Assembly: GCA_020152595.1 (NCBI GenBank)
Contig: JAIGNY010000076.1
Location: forward strand, 177,324-241,323
From: Chiridota heheva
Lineage: Eukaryota; Echinodermata; Holothuroidea; Apodida; Chiridotidae
DNA: 64,000 nt
Reading direction: 5' to 3'
Shown here: one piece after another, positions 46,938 through 58,883 of the stretch
Layout of the letters: the number at the start of each line of letters is the position of its first letter
How positions within the stretch are numbered: position 1 is the stretch's first letter
Program-made: the position numbers and the translations under genes
The notes under the pieces: model-generated
Database searches by the model: none
The model's input: only the letters and a program-made list of their open reading frames with translations
Told to the model about the DNA's origin: nothing

Positions 46938-47372
46938 ATGTTTGTTTGTTTGATGAGGTCTTAACGGCACCACGACAACAAGGGTCAAATTGTGTCTGAG
47001 AAGTCAGATCATTCTAGAGGTAGGAAGGAAAGGAAACAGGGGGAGAATGAGAGAAATTCAAGAACAAAAGTCAAAAAGCTGTGATCGAGAGAGGAGGTGC
47101 ATGGGTGAAACAAAAACAAAGTAGAGAGGGAGTGGAAGAGGAGAATTAAATGTGGTTGTAGAGGGAAGCATTATGAAGGAAGAGATAATTTTATCCAGAG
47201 GATTTTTCTGGAAGAACTCAGCAATTGAGTTGTGGGGATCAAGAGAAGCTCTGGGAATGTTGTACAGGGGGCAAGCAAGGACAACGTGATGAATTGTGAG
47301 GGTGCAGTGGCAATTGTTACAGAGGAGTTGGGGGGAACCAATAAGGAGGTAGGAGTGAGTGAGGTGGGTGTG
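46938..47372 (-). mobile_element. RNase H-bearing LINE, 3' fragment, copy E
   Basis: Starts with gtttgtttgtttgatgaggt on the left and carries the family 3' end up to gtgagtgaggtgggtgtg. Its truncation point is only about 135 bp from the donor of the 47506-47720 exon. Confidence 0.8.
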
Positions 47373-47505
47373 TTTGTTCTTTCAGTGCCGTTTTAACGAT
47401 CATTATTTTTATATGGTTCTTCCTGGCTTTATACTTGTTGGACATTCTGTTACGCGTAATGTAGGAAAAGTCGTTGCAATCTTCAAAGCTTATTGTTGTA
47501 CTTAC

Positions 47506-47720
47506 CCCAGTAAAAACATTGCACTGTTTTGGGGGTATTATCACAACCTTCTCTTCAGGCGCTGCAGCTGCTTCTTCTTTAGCAACAACATGTTTCCTTT
47601 GGTGAGCTCTGCGTAAAGGATAGAGGTGCCATAATTCATCACATCTGTCACAACTGACATTCTGGCAATCATCACACTGCCTGGTAGCAAACTTGGCCTC
47701 ACACATGAAACATATTCTTC
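47506..47720 (-). CDS. RNF31: RNF31 exon, B-box-like zinc finger
   Basis: Acceptor cttcaatttgcag and donor ACTGGG|GTAAGT bound 215 nt, starting with two bases that complete A|GA (Arg). It encodes RICFMCEAKFATRQCDDCQN, then VSCDRCDELWHLYPLRRAHQ. The C-x2-C-x7-C-x2-C-x4-C-x2-C plus two His residues match the finger that follows the PUB in vertebrate HOIP (CFLCGSAPGTLHCPSC...CPACDHLFHGHPSRAH). A basic and acidic tail, KHVVAKEEAAAAPEEKVVII, follows. Phase 0 out agrees with the NZF exon. Confidence 0.9.
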
Positions 47721-47929
47721 CTGCAAATTGAAGTGAAAACCATAACAACACCTATCCAACATAGTATAAACTTTTTTAAATCTCAATCGGTGCTTTCCGC
47801 AATACTCATTTAAATGTCACATGGCCAAAATTCAATTTTCAAAAATGTACCAATGTAGGGTATGGCACTAAGCATATGAAAAAAATGCTTTTAAACGCTA
47901 ATCACACAGGCGTTTACATAAAGGTAATA

Positions 47930-49480
47930 CAAGCATACTTATCATACATGTCTTTGCATGAGGGCAATATATGCATACTTATCATACATGAGTTTGCATG
48001 AAGGCAATACATGCATACTTATTACACATGTGTTTACATGACGGCAATACATGCATATTTATCATGCATGTGTTTGCATGATGGTAATACATGCATACTT
48101 ATCATACATGTGTTTGCATGATGGCAATACATGCATACTTATCATACATGTATTTGCATGATGGCAATACATGCATACTTATCATACATGTGCTTACATG
48201 ACGGCAATACATGCATTCTTATCATACATGTTTACATGATGACAATACATACATACTTATATATGTTTCCATGATGGCAATACATGCATACTTATCATAC
48301 ATGGCATGAAGGCAATACATACATACTTATCATACATGTGCTTGCATGATGGCAATACATGCATATGTATCATACATGTGTTTGCATGATGGCAATACAT
48401 GCATACTTATCATACATGGCATGAAGGCAATACATACATACTTATCATACATGTGCTTGCATGATGGCAATACATGCATATTTATCATACATGTGTTTGC
48501 ATAATGACAATACATGCATACTTATCATACATGGCATGAAGGCAATACATACATACTTATCATACATGTGCTTGCATGATGGCAATACATACATACTTAT
48601 ATATGTTTCCATGATGGCAATACATGCATACTTATCATACATGGCATGAAGGCAATACATACATACTTATCATACATGTGCTTGCATGATGGCAATACAT
48701 GCATATTTATCATACATGTGTTTGCATGATGACAATACATGCATACTTATCATACATGGCATGATGGCAATACATACATACTTATCATACATGTGTTTGC
48801 ATGATGGTAATACATGCATACTTATCATACATGTGTTTGCATGATGGCAATACATGCATACTTATCATACATGTGTTTGCATGATGGCAATACATGCATA
48901 CTTATCATACATGGCATGAAGGCAATACATACATACTTATCATACATGTGCTTGCATGATGGCAATACACACATACTTATCATACATGTGTTTGCGTGAT
49001 GACAATACATGCATACTTATCATACATGGCATGAAGGCAATACATACATACTTATAATACCTGTGTTTGCATGATGGCAGTACATACATACTTATCATAC
49101 ATGTGTTTACATGATGGCAATACATGCATACTTATCATACATGGCATGAAGGCAATACATACATACTTATCATACATGTGCTTGCATGATGGCAATACAT
49201 GCATACTTATCATACATGTGTTTGCATGATGACAACACATGCATACTTATCATACATGGCATGAAGGCAATACATACATACTTATCATACCTTTGTTTGC
49301 ATGATGGCAGTACATGCATACTTATCATACATGTATTTGCATGAAGGCAATACATACATACTTATCATACATGTATTTGCATGAAGGCAATACATGCATA
49401 CTTATTATACATGTGTTTGCATGACGGCAATACATGCATACTTATCATGCATATGTTTGCATGACTACAATACATGCATA
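47930..49480. repeat. 40-bp minisatellite with ~115-bp higher-order units
   Basis: Basic unit: tttgcatgatggcaatacat, gcatacttatcatacatgtg (40 bp). A shortened unit lacking gtgtttg (catacatggcatgaaggcaa) recurs in a regular pattern so that two 40-bp units plus one 35-bp unit form ~115-bp blocks between about 48290 and 49320. Frames of 61-71 codons reappear at this spacing on both strands; they are not genes. The array starts about 210 bp upstream of the zinc finger exon on the transcript strand. Confidence 0.93.
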
Positions 49481-49807
49481 GTTTTGATGTACAACTTTCT
49501 CCTTCAGCAACTGTAGCTGATTGAGTGGGTAACAAAGGGTGAATTCCCCCAAAGGGTGAATTCCCCCAGAAGTTGATTGGTTGATTACTGAAGTAATCAC
49601 GTTCGGCTAACGGCTAGAAAAGGTCTATAAGGATGTTTCAGCTGAAGTCATAAGATAACATGACTTTAGTTTATATCCAAAGGAAAGAACACTTACGTCT
49701 GCTGTACACTTACATACGTTTGCATGTTGTTATATAAGATTATTTTTGTAAGATAATTATGTCGGAATCTTGCTGTGCTGTTGGTTGCACTTATAGATGT
49801 GTTTAAA

Positions 49808-52800
49808 ATTGTTTGATGAGGGCTTAATGGCACCATGACAACGAGGGTCAAATTGTGCCTGAGAGGTCAGATCATTAAAATCCACTAGAGGATGCATGCT
49901 GAAGGAAGGAGACTATTTTATCTGGAGGATTTTTGGAAGAACTCAGCAATTGAGTTGTGGGGGGCGAGAGAAGCTCTGGGAAGGTTGTACAGGGGGCAAG
50001 CAAGGAGAGCGTGTTGGATTGTGAGGATGCAGTGGCAATTGTTACAGAGGTTGGGGAACCAATAAGGAGGTGGGAGTGAGTGAGGTGGGTGTGACCAATT
50101 CTAAGGCGGGTAATATGAGCGTTGTCGATCGAGAAAGGTTGTTGATGGTGGATTTGATCGGGATTGTGGGCTGGATAACATGGAGTTTGTTATCAATTTG
50201 GAAGTTCCATAAGGTTTGCCAGCGGTCACGAACAAGAGAAGCGATAAAGCGGTTTGATGTCAGAGAGGGTTTTGGGAAAAGGGGAAGGGAGGAGGTTAAG
50301 GGCAAGCTTAGCGGCTGTATCAGCCCTGTCATTGCCAGGGATGCCAACATGGCTGGGTATCAGAAGAAAGAACACTTTTCCTGCAGAGGGTGGGAGAAAA
50401 GAGTTTCCGGAGGAGGAGGTGGCAGGTGAGGTTATCCCATTTAAGATTGAGTAATGAAGTAAGAACAGCCTTTGAGTCAGAGAAAATGGCAAAGTGACTA
50501 AGAGGAGAGTACTCAATAAAGTTGAGGCGAGGAGAATGGCCTTAGCCTCGGCTGAAAAGATGGATGAGTGGTCAGGAAGTCTGCTACTGAGGGTGATGTC
50601 TTGGATGATGGCAGCAGCAGCTGTCTTGTTGCCTTCCTTGGAGCCATCAGTATAGATGGAGTGTAATTTGAGAGTTGGTCTTTGATTTGGTTGTGGAGAT
50701 TGATGAAGAGATTAGGGTGAGTTTGAGTTTTGTTATAAGTGGAGAGGTCTAGGTGGACAGAAGGAAGGGGTGGCCCAAAAGGCGGAAAAGTGGGCCAGGA
50801 ATAGGTGCGAGAGTGGCGGGGTTGATGCCAAGTTGAAAGAGGTCTGATTTAATCGTAAGCTGAAGGGAGGCGATAGGGTTTTAGTCCTATCAAAGAGGAG
50901 GAGAAATTGGGGTACCTAATGAGGTTGTAAACAGGGTTCTGGGTGTTGGTGAGGACTCTAAAAGCATAGGAGAGGCTAAGCTTTTACATCTAAGTAGAAA
51001 GGGGTTCGTTGGCTTCAACATGAAGGCTAGTGATTGGGGAGGTCCTGTAGGCTCCTAGACAAAGCCTGAGGGCTTCATTTTGGATGGTGTTAATGTGGTT
51101 GAGGTATGAGTTGTGGCGACACAGTAAACAATATTGCCATAGTCAAGCAGCACGAATGGTGAGCCTGAAAATTTTGAGGAGAGCATAGCGGTTCGCTCCC
51201 CAAGTAGTGTTGGAGAGCAGTCGGAGGAGGTTGAGGAGCTATTGCATTTTAGTTTCAGGTTGGTGATGTGTGGCTTGTAGGTGAGCTTGGGGTCTAGAGT
51301 TAGACCAAGGAACTTTGTGTTTTCAACTTTAGGGATCACGATTCCCATTGAGCACAAAGTTCGGGTTGGGGTGGAGGTTGTTGAAATGACAAAAGTGCAT
51401 GCAGACTGTCTTGTCTTTGGAGAATCTAAAACCGTTATTGTTGCTCCAGACTTGCAGCTGATTGAGGCTGGTTTGGAGCCTATTTTCAACAATAGGAAAG
51501 CTAGGGGAGGAGTAGAAGATGGTGAAGTCATCCACGTAGAGGTACGTTTGATGCTGGGGCCAAGGTCATTCCCGATGTCATTAATGCTCAGGTTGAAGAG
51601 AGTGGGGAGAGGATGCTGCCTTGGGGCGCCCTCTTCTTGGGAGTGCGGCTTGGAGAGGGTGTGGCCAATCTGAACTTGGAACTGCCTGGGTGAGAGGAAG
51701 TTTTGAATAAAGATGGGGAGGTGGCCTCTGGGGCCAATGGTGTGAAGTTTCGGGTAATGCCGTATTTCCAAGTAGTGTCGAAAGCTTTCTCGAGGTCAAA
51801 AAATATGGCAATGAGGTGTTCCTTTTTGCAAAGGATTCCCGGATAAGCGGTGTCGGCGTAATTAACTGGTCTAGGTTATTGCGGCGTTTGGAAGCCGCTT
51901 TGGTGAGGAGAGAGGATTCTGTTGGTCTCGAGGAACCAGTTTAGTCTCTGATTAATGATCTTTTCCATAATTTTACAGAGACAGCAAGTAAGAGCGATGG
52001 GTCGGTAGCTGGTGGGGTCGGTGCTATCCTTCCCGGTTTAAGGGCCGGGGATGACAATAGCTGTCCTCCAGATAGGGGAAAGGAGTGTGAGGACCAAATG
52101 TGGTTGAAGATGGTGAGTAGGGTAGTGGTGGCCTTGATGGGAGGTGTTTCAGAAACTGATAGGGGATGTTATCTGGGCCCTTGGAGGTGCAGCCAGCGTC
52201 GCTGATGGCTTAGTTTAATTCAGAAAGGGTGAGAGAGGGGTGTTGTAGCTTTCGGGTTGTCAGAGGAAAAGTGATTCTCCGGGCTTCGCCATAAGCTTTT
52301 TGATTTTGAAAGCATTGGAGTAGTTGGTCGAGGGCGAGATGTTGCTGAAAGAGGCGGCGAGGTGGTCAACGATGTCTTTTTGCGGTGAGAAGGTCTCCAT
52401 TCCAAGAGAGATGGGAGATGGAAGATTTGCCTACTCTGCCGTGGAAGCTGTTAACCATTCTCCAAATCTTCTTAGTGGGGTGTTGGTGGTGAGAGAAGAG
52501 ATAAAGTTGTTCCAAGTGTTGGTTTTACTGTCCTTGATAGTGCGTCTGGCCTTGCACGGCTGATGTGAAAGAGGTTAAGGTTATGGGTGGTGGGTTAGTT
52601 TTAAAGTTCCTGAGGGCTCTTTTCCTGTTCTTGATGGCGGTTTGCAGTCATCTGAGAACCAGGGTTGGGGATGATTTGGGGTTTGGAGGTTTTGGGAATT
52701 GAGCAGGTGGCGATGTTGATAAGGATATTACTGAAGTTAGACATGGGATCCTCATCCTCGAGAAGATGGGGAGAGGTGTGAGTCACAGAGGGTTTCAAAG

Positions 52801-53640
52801 GGACCAGTCAGCCTTGTCGAGGTTCCAATTGGGGTGTGCTCAGTGGGGATTTGAAGATTGGAGTGTATAAGAAGAGGGTAATGATCACTACCACAGAGGT
52901 CAGCAGTGACTCTCCAACTAAAATCAGGGAGGAGGTTAGGGGAACAGATAGACAGGTCAATACAGGTGAGAGAGCCTGTGGCAGGATGAAGGTAGGTCGG
53001 GAGTTAGTGTTCAGTAAGGACAGGCTGTGCTGACGGAGGCGTTTTCGATGAACTTGCCTCTAGGGGTGGTGGTATTAGAGCCCCACAGAGGGTTGTGGCG
53101 TTGAAGTCACCAAGAAGGATGAAGGGGTGGGAAGCTGAGAGATGAGGTTGTTAAGGCTGGTTGGTTGAATGTTGGTGTTGGGAGGGAGATAGATATTGCA
53201 GAGAGTGAAAGTTTTGTGGAGGAGATAGAAATACAGATGGCCTGAAGGTCGGTGTGCACCACGAACAGGGCTGTGTGGGATGTCGTGTCTACGAGAATGG
53301 AGACGCCACCACAGGCCCTGTCAGCATCCACTTGATGTTTGTGATAGCAAGCAAAGTTGTTAAGGGAGTAATGGTCGGTGGTTTTCAAGAAAGTTTCTTG
53401 TAGGCAGAAGGCGACCGGGTTGAAGGTGGAGGCCAGAAGGTCGATTTCTTCAGAATTGGCCTTAAGGCTCTAATGTTCCATTGTATGATGTTGTGGGTGT
53501 TATTGTAATTGTTTGTGGTGTATGCCATAAAGGAGGCGGGGTTATCTGGAGGAAGATCTGCTGGGTCTGAGTTGGCTTGTTTTTTCTTTGGATCTGTTTC
53601 TTTGGGAGGCGATTGTTTTTGAAAATTGGGCCGAGAAGTA
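49808..53640 (-). mobile_element. RNase H-bearing LINE (I/Nimb-like), most complete copy F
   Basis: The 3' end is at the left (tgtttgatgagggctta near 49810). Reading the minus strand from the right: endonuclease pieces at 53107-53400 (RACGGVSILV, HTDLQAICISI), RT pieces at 51055-52050 (SYRPIALTCCLCKIMEKII, DLEKAFDTTWKYGI, APQGSILSPLF, YVDDF-like WMTSPSST), then RNase H and the Cys/His end at 49900-50700. Many frameshifts and stops break every domain. The order endonuclease-RT-RNase H with a Cys/His end fits the I superclade. A GC-rich coding bias sets it apart from the flanks. Confidence 0.8.
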
Positions 53641-53694
53641 TGATCGGTGTGTTCGATGTCAACAATCCATACTCTCTTCAGTGTGGGTTTGGGA

Positions 53695-53830
53695 GGTGGG
53701 TTGTTTGTTGATTGGTTGTTTGTTGATTGGTTGTTTGTTGATTGGTTGTTTGTTGATTGGTTGTTTGTTGATTGGTTGTTTTTGGTTGGTTGTTTGTTGG
53801 TTTTGTTGGTTGTTTGCTTGGCTGGTTTTT
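53695..53830. repeat. 15-bp minisatellite
   Basis: About seven copies of ttgtttgttgattgg with decayed ends. It lies at the 5' edge of the LINE copy F. Open frames (GCLLI repeats) are artefacts. Confidence 0.9.
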
Positions 53831-55056
53831 AGCTTGATGTATGAAGGTATTAGTGGAGTTGGTGTAGGGGCGGTAGGGGCTTTAGAGTAGGAACACTAAA
53901 AGATTACAATTACTTGAAGTTACTTGAAGGATAATTTTGTCTCTAAAATAACATTTTATATCAAAATTTTAATTCATCTGGCCAGTTTATTTAAACCAGT
54001 GCATATTTTATATGCCCAGTGTTTTTTACATGCCCAGCGCATGTTTTCATCACCAGCGTGTGCTCAGCGCGTGTTTAGTAGGACCAAGTCTATTTGTTTT
54101 ACGTGTGATGTGACTGAGCTGTGTAAAGATCAGATGTGTGAAACATGCAATGTGCACATGCTTTCCCCTGCAAAATTGCTTCCAGTTCAATTAAAATCAC
54201 ATGATGAAATCCCTTCATTCAAATACTGCAATTGAATAATCATTACTATAGAGTTCAACTTCACAGTAATATCCAGCAGCAAGGTTCTGCACTATATGAA
54301 GCTTTGAATTAAAAATGGTACAATCAACCCAAAGAATATGAGCATACTATTTTTTCCCAAATTTTTTGCAACAAAATCTCCCATTATAAAACACAATTCA
54401 AATTGTGGTCATCACAGGATTCATAAATCTCCCAGATGCTATCCACATACAATTCCCCCCCCCCCTTATGCCTGCCCGCACCCCCCCCCCCCTCTCTAAC
54501 TATCCAAAATTGTGGATACTGTGTCCTCCGATCAACTTTTTAATACCTTCCCTAGGTGTTATGCACATTACTGTATGTACATTTTTGCTAGGAAAATTAT
54601 GACAAACTTCATGCCTGCTAAACTTTCTTAACATTCTACACAGCTATTATTGATTAAGCTTGGTTAAAGATGGGTCAAAAGATATTATCTGGCTGTGATC
54701 GACTTGACTCTACCCTGGTACACACGTTGTCTGAGGGTTCGATAAAGAATGTATCTCTGGCTTCAAAGATTAATGCAGTGGACAAAGCTCATGTAAGCTG
54801 CTCTTTTTACAAGAGTATCTCCCAATGTTATTGAGAGGGAAAGATTTCACGCGCCCTCTTAAGTCTTTTCTTGAAGACTATACCCTGATTGCTTGTGCAA
54901 ATGCAAAGTTTGACTCGCTCTCTTTGCTGTAGGTCAGTAAATATCTGAGATTAGGCATAAATACCCTATTTGGACCTGCTATCTATCAATTATTGATAGA
55001 GAAAAGATGGCACCCGCCCTCTTTAAACCATGTACCTGATTGAAGAAAATACTTAC
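53831..55056. other. Intron, mostly unassigned; poly-C at 54457-54492
   Basis: Two C-runs interrupt otherwise ordinary intron. The plus-strand frame at 53924-54235 has several Cys residues but no zinc finger spacing and no splice support. No RNF31 exon is needed here, because phases join 55057 directly to 47720. Confidence 0.5.
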
Positions 55057-56294
55057 TTTCTGTTTCAGTTACAGTTTGCAATAACAGTGGTGCTGAGGCT
55101 AGATGTGAAGTCATGATTGGCATTAGTTCTGTTTCCCAGGGAGGCAATACAGCAAATTTAATTGGCACTGCTTGGTTCAATGGTACTGCAGCTTGCTGAT
55201 AACCCATAATTGGTACTGGTTCTGTTTCCAGGGTAGGCGATACAGCAGGTTTCATTGGTGCTGCTTGGTTCAATGGTACTGCATCTTGCTGATAACCCAT
55301 AATTGGTATTGGTTCTGTTTCCAGGGAAGGCGATACATCATGTTTCATTGGCACTGCTTGGTTCAATGGTACTGCATCTTGCTGATAACCCATAATTGGT
55401 ATTGGTTCTGTTTCCAGGGAAGGCGATACATCATGTTTCATTGGCACTGCTTGGTTCAATGGTACTGCAGCTGGCATGATATGTGCTCTCATTGGCACTG
55501 CCGGTTTCTTACATGCTGGATGCGGTTTTGGCGGTAGCTTGGGAGAACAATCTTTAAACAAACTTGTCAATGGGGCTACTGGAGCCACTGGGGGTCTATA
55601 AGAAGAATTTGATTGAGGAGAACCTGTGATTTGAATCATGCCTTCTTTTGGCCTTTTGGAAAAAGTTGATAATAACGGGTATAGCGCATTAATGATAATT
55701 GGTTGCCCACTTTGAAGAAACTCCATCAAAGATCTTTTACGAGAGATCGGAGGATCATCCTCACTTGTAGCTTGAGAAGAAGACAGTGTGTCCTCTAATA
55801 CGGGAGTGCAACTTGGAGCATTCTGGAGGAGATCTACTGGGGTAAATAGACCTCTTTGCATTTCTTTGTCGGTATTGTCATCTCTTTCTGAAAGCAGAAC
55901 TTTCTCGGATATTGGCAGCATTGAACAGTATCTGGAGGAATCATAAAGAGTCAGATCAATCTTAGGAGTTTTAGGAGCAACATTTGTGAGACTCATTACC
56001 GATGACAACGTATCCATGGTGTCACCATCACTGCATTCACTGTTTTCTTCACAGCTTTCATTCAGAGAGTAAAAAGACTGTGTGTTCTCAACAAATGCAC
56101 TGACTTTCCCAAGTCTTGGATGTGGCACAGGTCTGGGGGGCACTGGACCAAGATTATCAGCAGTCTCCAATCCCCCTTTACTCGCAACTCTTGGCTTTGG
56201 TTCCAGTTTGAAAGAATTGTTAGGAAACTGAATTGCATCAAAGTTTTCTTTAGGTGCAGCATTATTCTGAGAAAGACCGATATGATGCATTTGG
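55057..56294 (-). CDS. RNF31: RNF31 exon, proline-rich region with four 31-residue repeats
   Basis: Donor AACAGAAA|GTAAGT ends the exon with one base, A, which joins GA of the zinc finger exon. A possible acceptor is cccttttag before CCAAATGCATC. The 412 codons include PVPPRPVPHPRLGKVSAFVE, an acidic Ser-rich stretch (SLNESCEENSECSDGDTMD), KRSLMEFLQSGQPIIINALY, and four tandem copies of a 31-residue unit starting AVPLNQAVPMKHDVSPSLET. No known domain is recognised. Vertebrate HOIP has only a short segment between the PUB and the finger, so this is a large lineage-specific insertion. The upstream boundary is uncertain; Met at 56290 could be an initiator. Confidence 0.75.
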
Positions 56295-57360
56295 CTAAAA
56301 GGGTCTTTTTACATGTGGTGTACAAAAAAATGTATACAAAACTTGCAATTGGTGACCAAGGATTATGAGATGAGCTGTGATGATCATAACATCTTTCTTC
56401 ATCTGGACTATGCTGTGTGATGTGGTGGTCAGATTTGTACAGTTTTAAACTAAGCTTTCTTCAGGTTCCTGAAAGAGAAAAGAAATTTTAAGGTTTATTT
56501 AAAGGACAATTTGAGGAATTTAAGAATATAATTTTGACCAATTTATTGGCATGGTCATGGACTTGTGGCCCTCTGGACACAACTGGTATGGTATTCTTGA
56601 CATACATAAATACATAAATTCTGGCATTTATAAGCTGCGCCTTTTATCCAAACAATGGTTACAAAATGCAGGTAAAGATGATGCAGATGATGAGTTCACA
56701 ATAAAATATAGCTACAAGGTGTAAGTGAGTACATACTCAAAGTCATTTTTCAACTTAAGAAATACATCAAGAATTTAAAGGAGCACTAGACCAAAAAATG
56801 AGGGCGCTTGCCATTACCTTGACAATGCCAGGAAATTAAAAAGAAAACTTATCACATGTGACTATACTATATGTTTAATCATTGACTTTTATAATGTGAT
56901 TAAGAAAGGAGCATTTTTTGGTACTTTGACTGATTCAGAATAATAGAAAGTAGAACTGTCGGACAGCATACTCATTCAAAGTTAGCTTAGATATAAGGCT
57001 TATTAAGGGGCATATATGCAGTAATGGGGCTAGTAGGGGCAGTTTATTTGAAATTACCTGAGCTTTGAAGGATGCACTTATCTTTTCCTGTGTTTTTGAT
57101 TTTCACAACATTTTTATTTTCAGCCTTAAAATATCTTGGAGTTGTCCCGGATATTTAAAGCCTTGCCTATGTCAATGAAAGATTAAAATATTACAACGTA
57201 TCCTTGTGGCATGATGCAATTAATTTGTTTAGTCAATTAATTGTATCAAATTACCCTCTGTTCTTCTTAAACAATTCTTGAAAACAGTGGTGTGGGGGGC
57301 TGTCAGGCAAAATTCTGTCAGGCCACCCCAAATTTCGACAAGCTTATCTAGAATGATAAA
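56295..57360. other. Region upstream of the 5'-most exon, unassigned
   Basis: On the minus strand, a strong acceptor ttcttttctctttcag lies at 56476-56491. After it, a frame from about 56460 reads LSLKLYKSDHHITQHSPDEE, then CYDHHSSSHNPWSPIASF, and looks coding. It is out of frame with the 56294 exon by one base; the A5 run at 56306-56310 could be the break point. Otherwise no feature is seen. Confidence 0.35.
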
Positions 57361-57364
57361 TACC

Positions 57365-58760
57365 GTCATGGTTCGAATGCCCATGCAAATTGACACCCAT
57401 ATTATATGACCTGGCCAATTATAAAAATTGCATCTCACACTAAGTCCCACATGGCATTCCATGTCCCACATGGCATTCCATGTCCCACATGGCATTCCAT
57501 GTCCCACATGGCATTCCATGTCCCACATGGCATTTCATGTCCCACATGGCATTCCATGTCCTACATGGCATTCCATGTCCCACGTGGCATTCCATGTCCC
57601 ACGTGGCATTCCATGTCCCACGTGGCATTCCATGTCCCACATGGCATTCCATGTCCACATGGCATTCCATGTCGCACATGACATCCCATCTCATATCCTT
57701 TGTCCCACATAGCATTCCACCTTATCTCCCACTTGGCATCCCACCTTATGTCCCACATAACATTCCATCCCATCTCTTGTCCCACATGGCATATTCCACC
57801 ATATCTCCTACATGGCATTTCACAATATGTCCCACATTGCATTCCACCATATGTCCCACATGGCATTCCACCATATGTCCCACATGGCATCCCATCCCAT
57901 GTCCCAAATGACATCCCACCCCATGTCCCTCATGACATCCCATCCCTTTTCCCACATGACAGTCCACCATATCTCCCACATGGCACTCCACCATACAGTA
58001 TGTCCCACATGGCATTCCACCGTATGTCCCACATGGCATTCCACCATATGTTCCACATGGCATTCCACCATATGTCCCACATGGCATCCCACCCTATGAC
58101 CCACATAGCATCCCACCTATGTCCCACATGGATCCCATCCTATGTCCCACATTAATCCAACCATATGTCCCACATGGCATCCTACCGTATATCCCACATG
58201 GCATCCCTCCCTATGTTCCACATGGCATCCCTCCCTGTGTCCCACATGGCATCCCTCCCTATGTCCCTCATGGATCCCACCTTATTGTGTCACGCATCAG
58301 TGGCTTCCCTGTTCATACACTGTAGAAACTTTATGCAAATAAACACAATATTAAAGGTGGAGTTTAATAATCATGTCTGACACAGCCATTGGTGCACAAA
58401 TATTTTGAAGAAATTTAAGGGTTTTAAACCTCCAGTGTTATGAGAGACACTTGAGGATCTCTGAAGAATTTTGGGAAATTATATCATCTTACAGTATTCT
58501 TCGAAGGAAATATCAAATATTTTGTAGACTTTTTAAGGAAACTAATCTTCAAACTGTCTTAGGAAGTCTCTGAAAACTAAAACATTTAGTAAGGAAATTC
58601 CAACCTTTGATGAGAATATCGGAAGAAACTTTAACATTTTCTGAGAAATTCTCAAAAAACTTTAACATTTCTGAGGAAATCTGAGGCAAAACTGTGGATG
58701 GCCAGACAGACGAAATCGCCATTACTTAGGTTCGCATTATGCTTTGCATGTTCACCAAAA
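57365..58760. mobile_element. TIR-like element with an internal minisatellite, copy 2
   Basis: The left part, accgtcatggttcgaatgcc through gcatctcacactaagtccca, and the right part, aactttatgcaaataaacac through gcattatgctttgcatg, match 40985-42955 in the same orientation. The array begins with about 13 near-perfect 20-bp units (catggcattccatgtcccac) and grades into 22-24-bp units. It is the shorter copy and its terminal inverted repeat is more decayed. Confidence 0.7.
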
Positions 58761-58883
58761 AATAAGGTCGGAAATAAACCAATGGTTAGATTGTAGATAC
58801 AAATCCAGAGTGCAAATTTAGTATTGCAACATTCTCCTTTAAATTGTGTTTTCACCATGAGCAACACATATTTCAGCCGATTA

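Larger units (their letters stand above)
9485..56294 (-). other. RNF31: RNF31 (HOIP) gene span, RBR E3 ubiquitin ligase, 5' end missing
   Basis: HOIP is the catalytic subunit of LUBAC. In animals it makes Met1-linked (linear) ubiquitin chains in the cytosol for NF-kB and cell-death signalling. Fourteen exons on the minus strand carry, in order, a B-box-like finger, an NZF finger, the pre-RING1 helix, RING1, IBR, RING2 and the LDD. This order is unique to HOIP. All splice junctions use GT-AG and keep phase. Introns run from about 340 bp to over 11 kb and hold most of the transposons in the window. The PUB domain and UBA found in vertebrate HOIP were not located; the PUB may lie beyond 64 kb or be lost. 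No promoter is visible. Confidence 0.92.

Noticed and set aside
47930..49480. Regular spacing that could suggest a CRISPR array
   Set aside because: No unique spacers, a eukaryotic intron context and no cas genes. It is a minisatellite. The same applies to the other arrays.
53924..54235. Plus-strand Cys-containing frame (CFTCDVTELCKDQMCETCN)
   Set aside because: Cys spacing fits no zinc finger I know, no splice sites are evident, and it lies in an RNF31 intron on the opposite strand.
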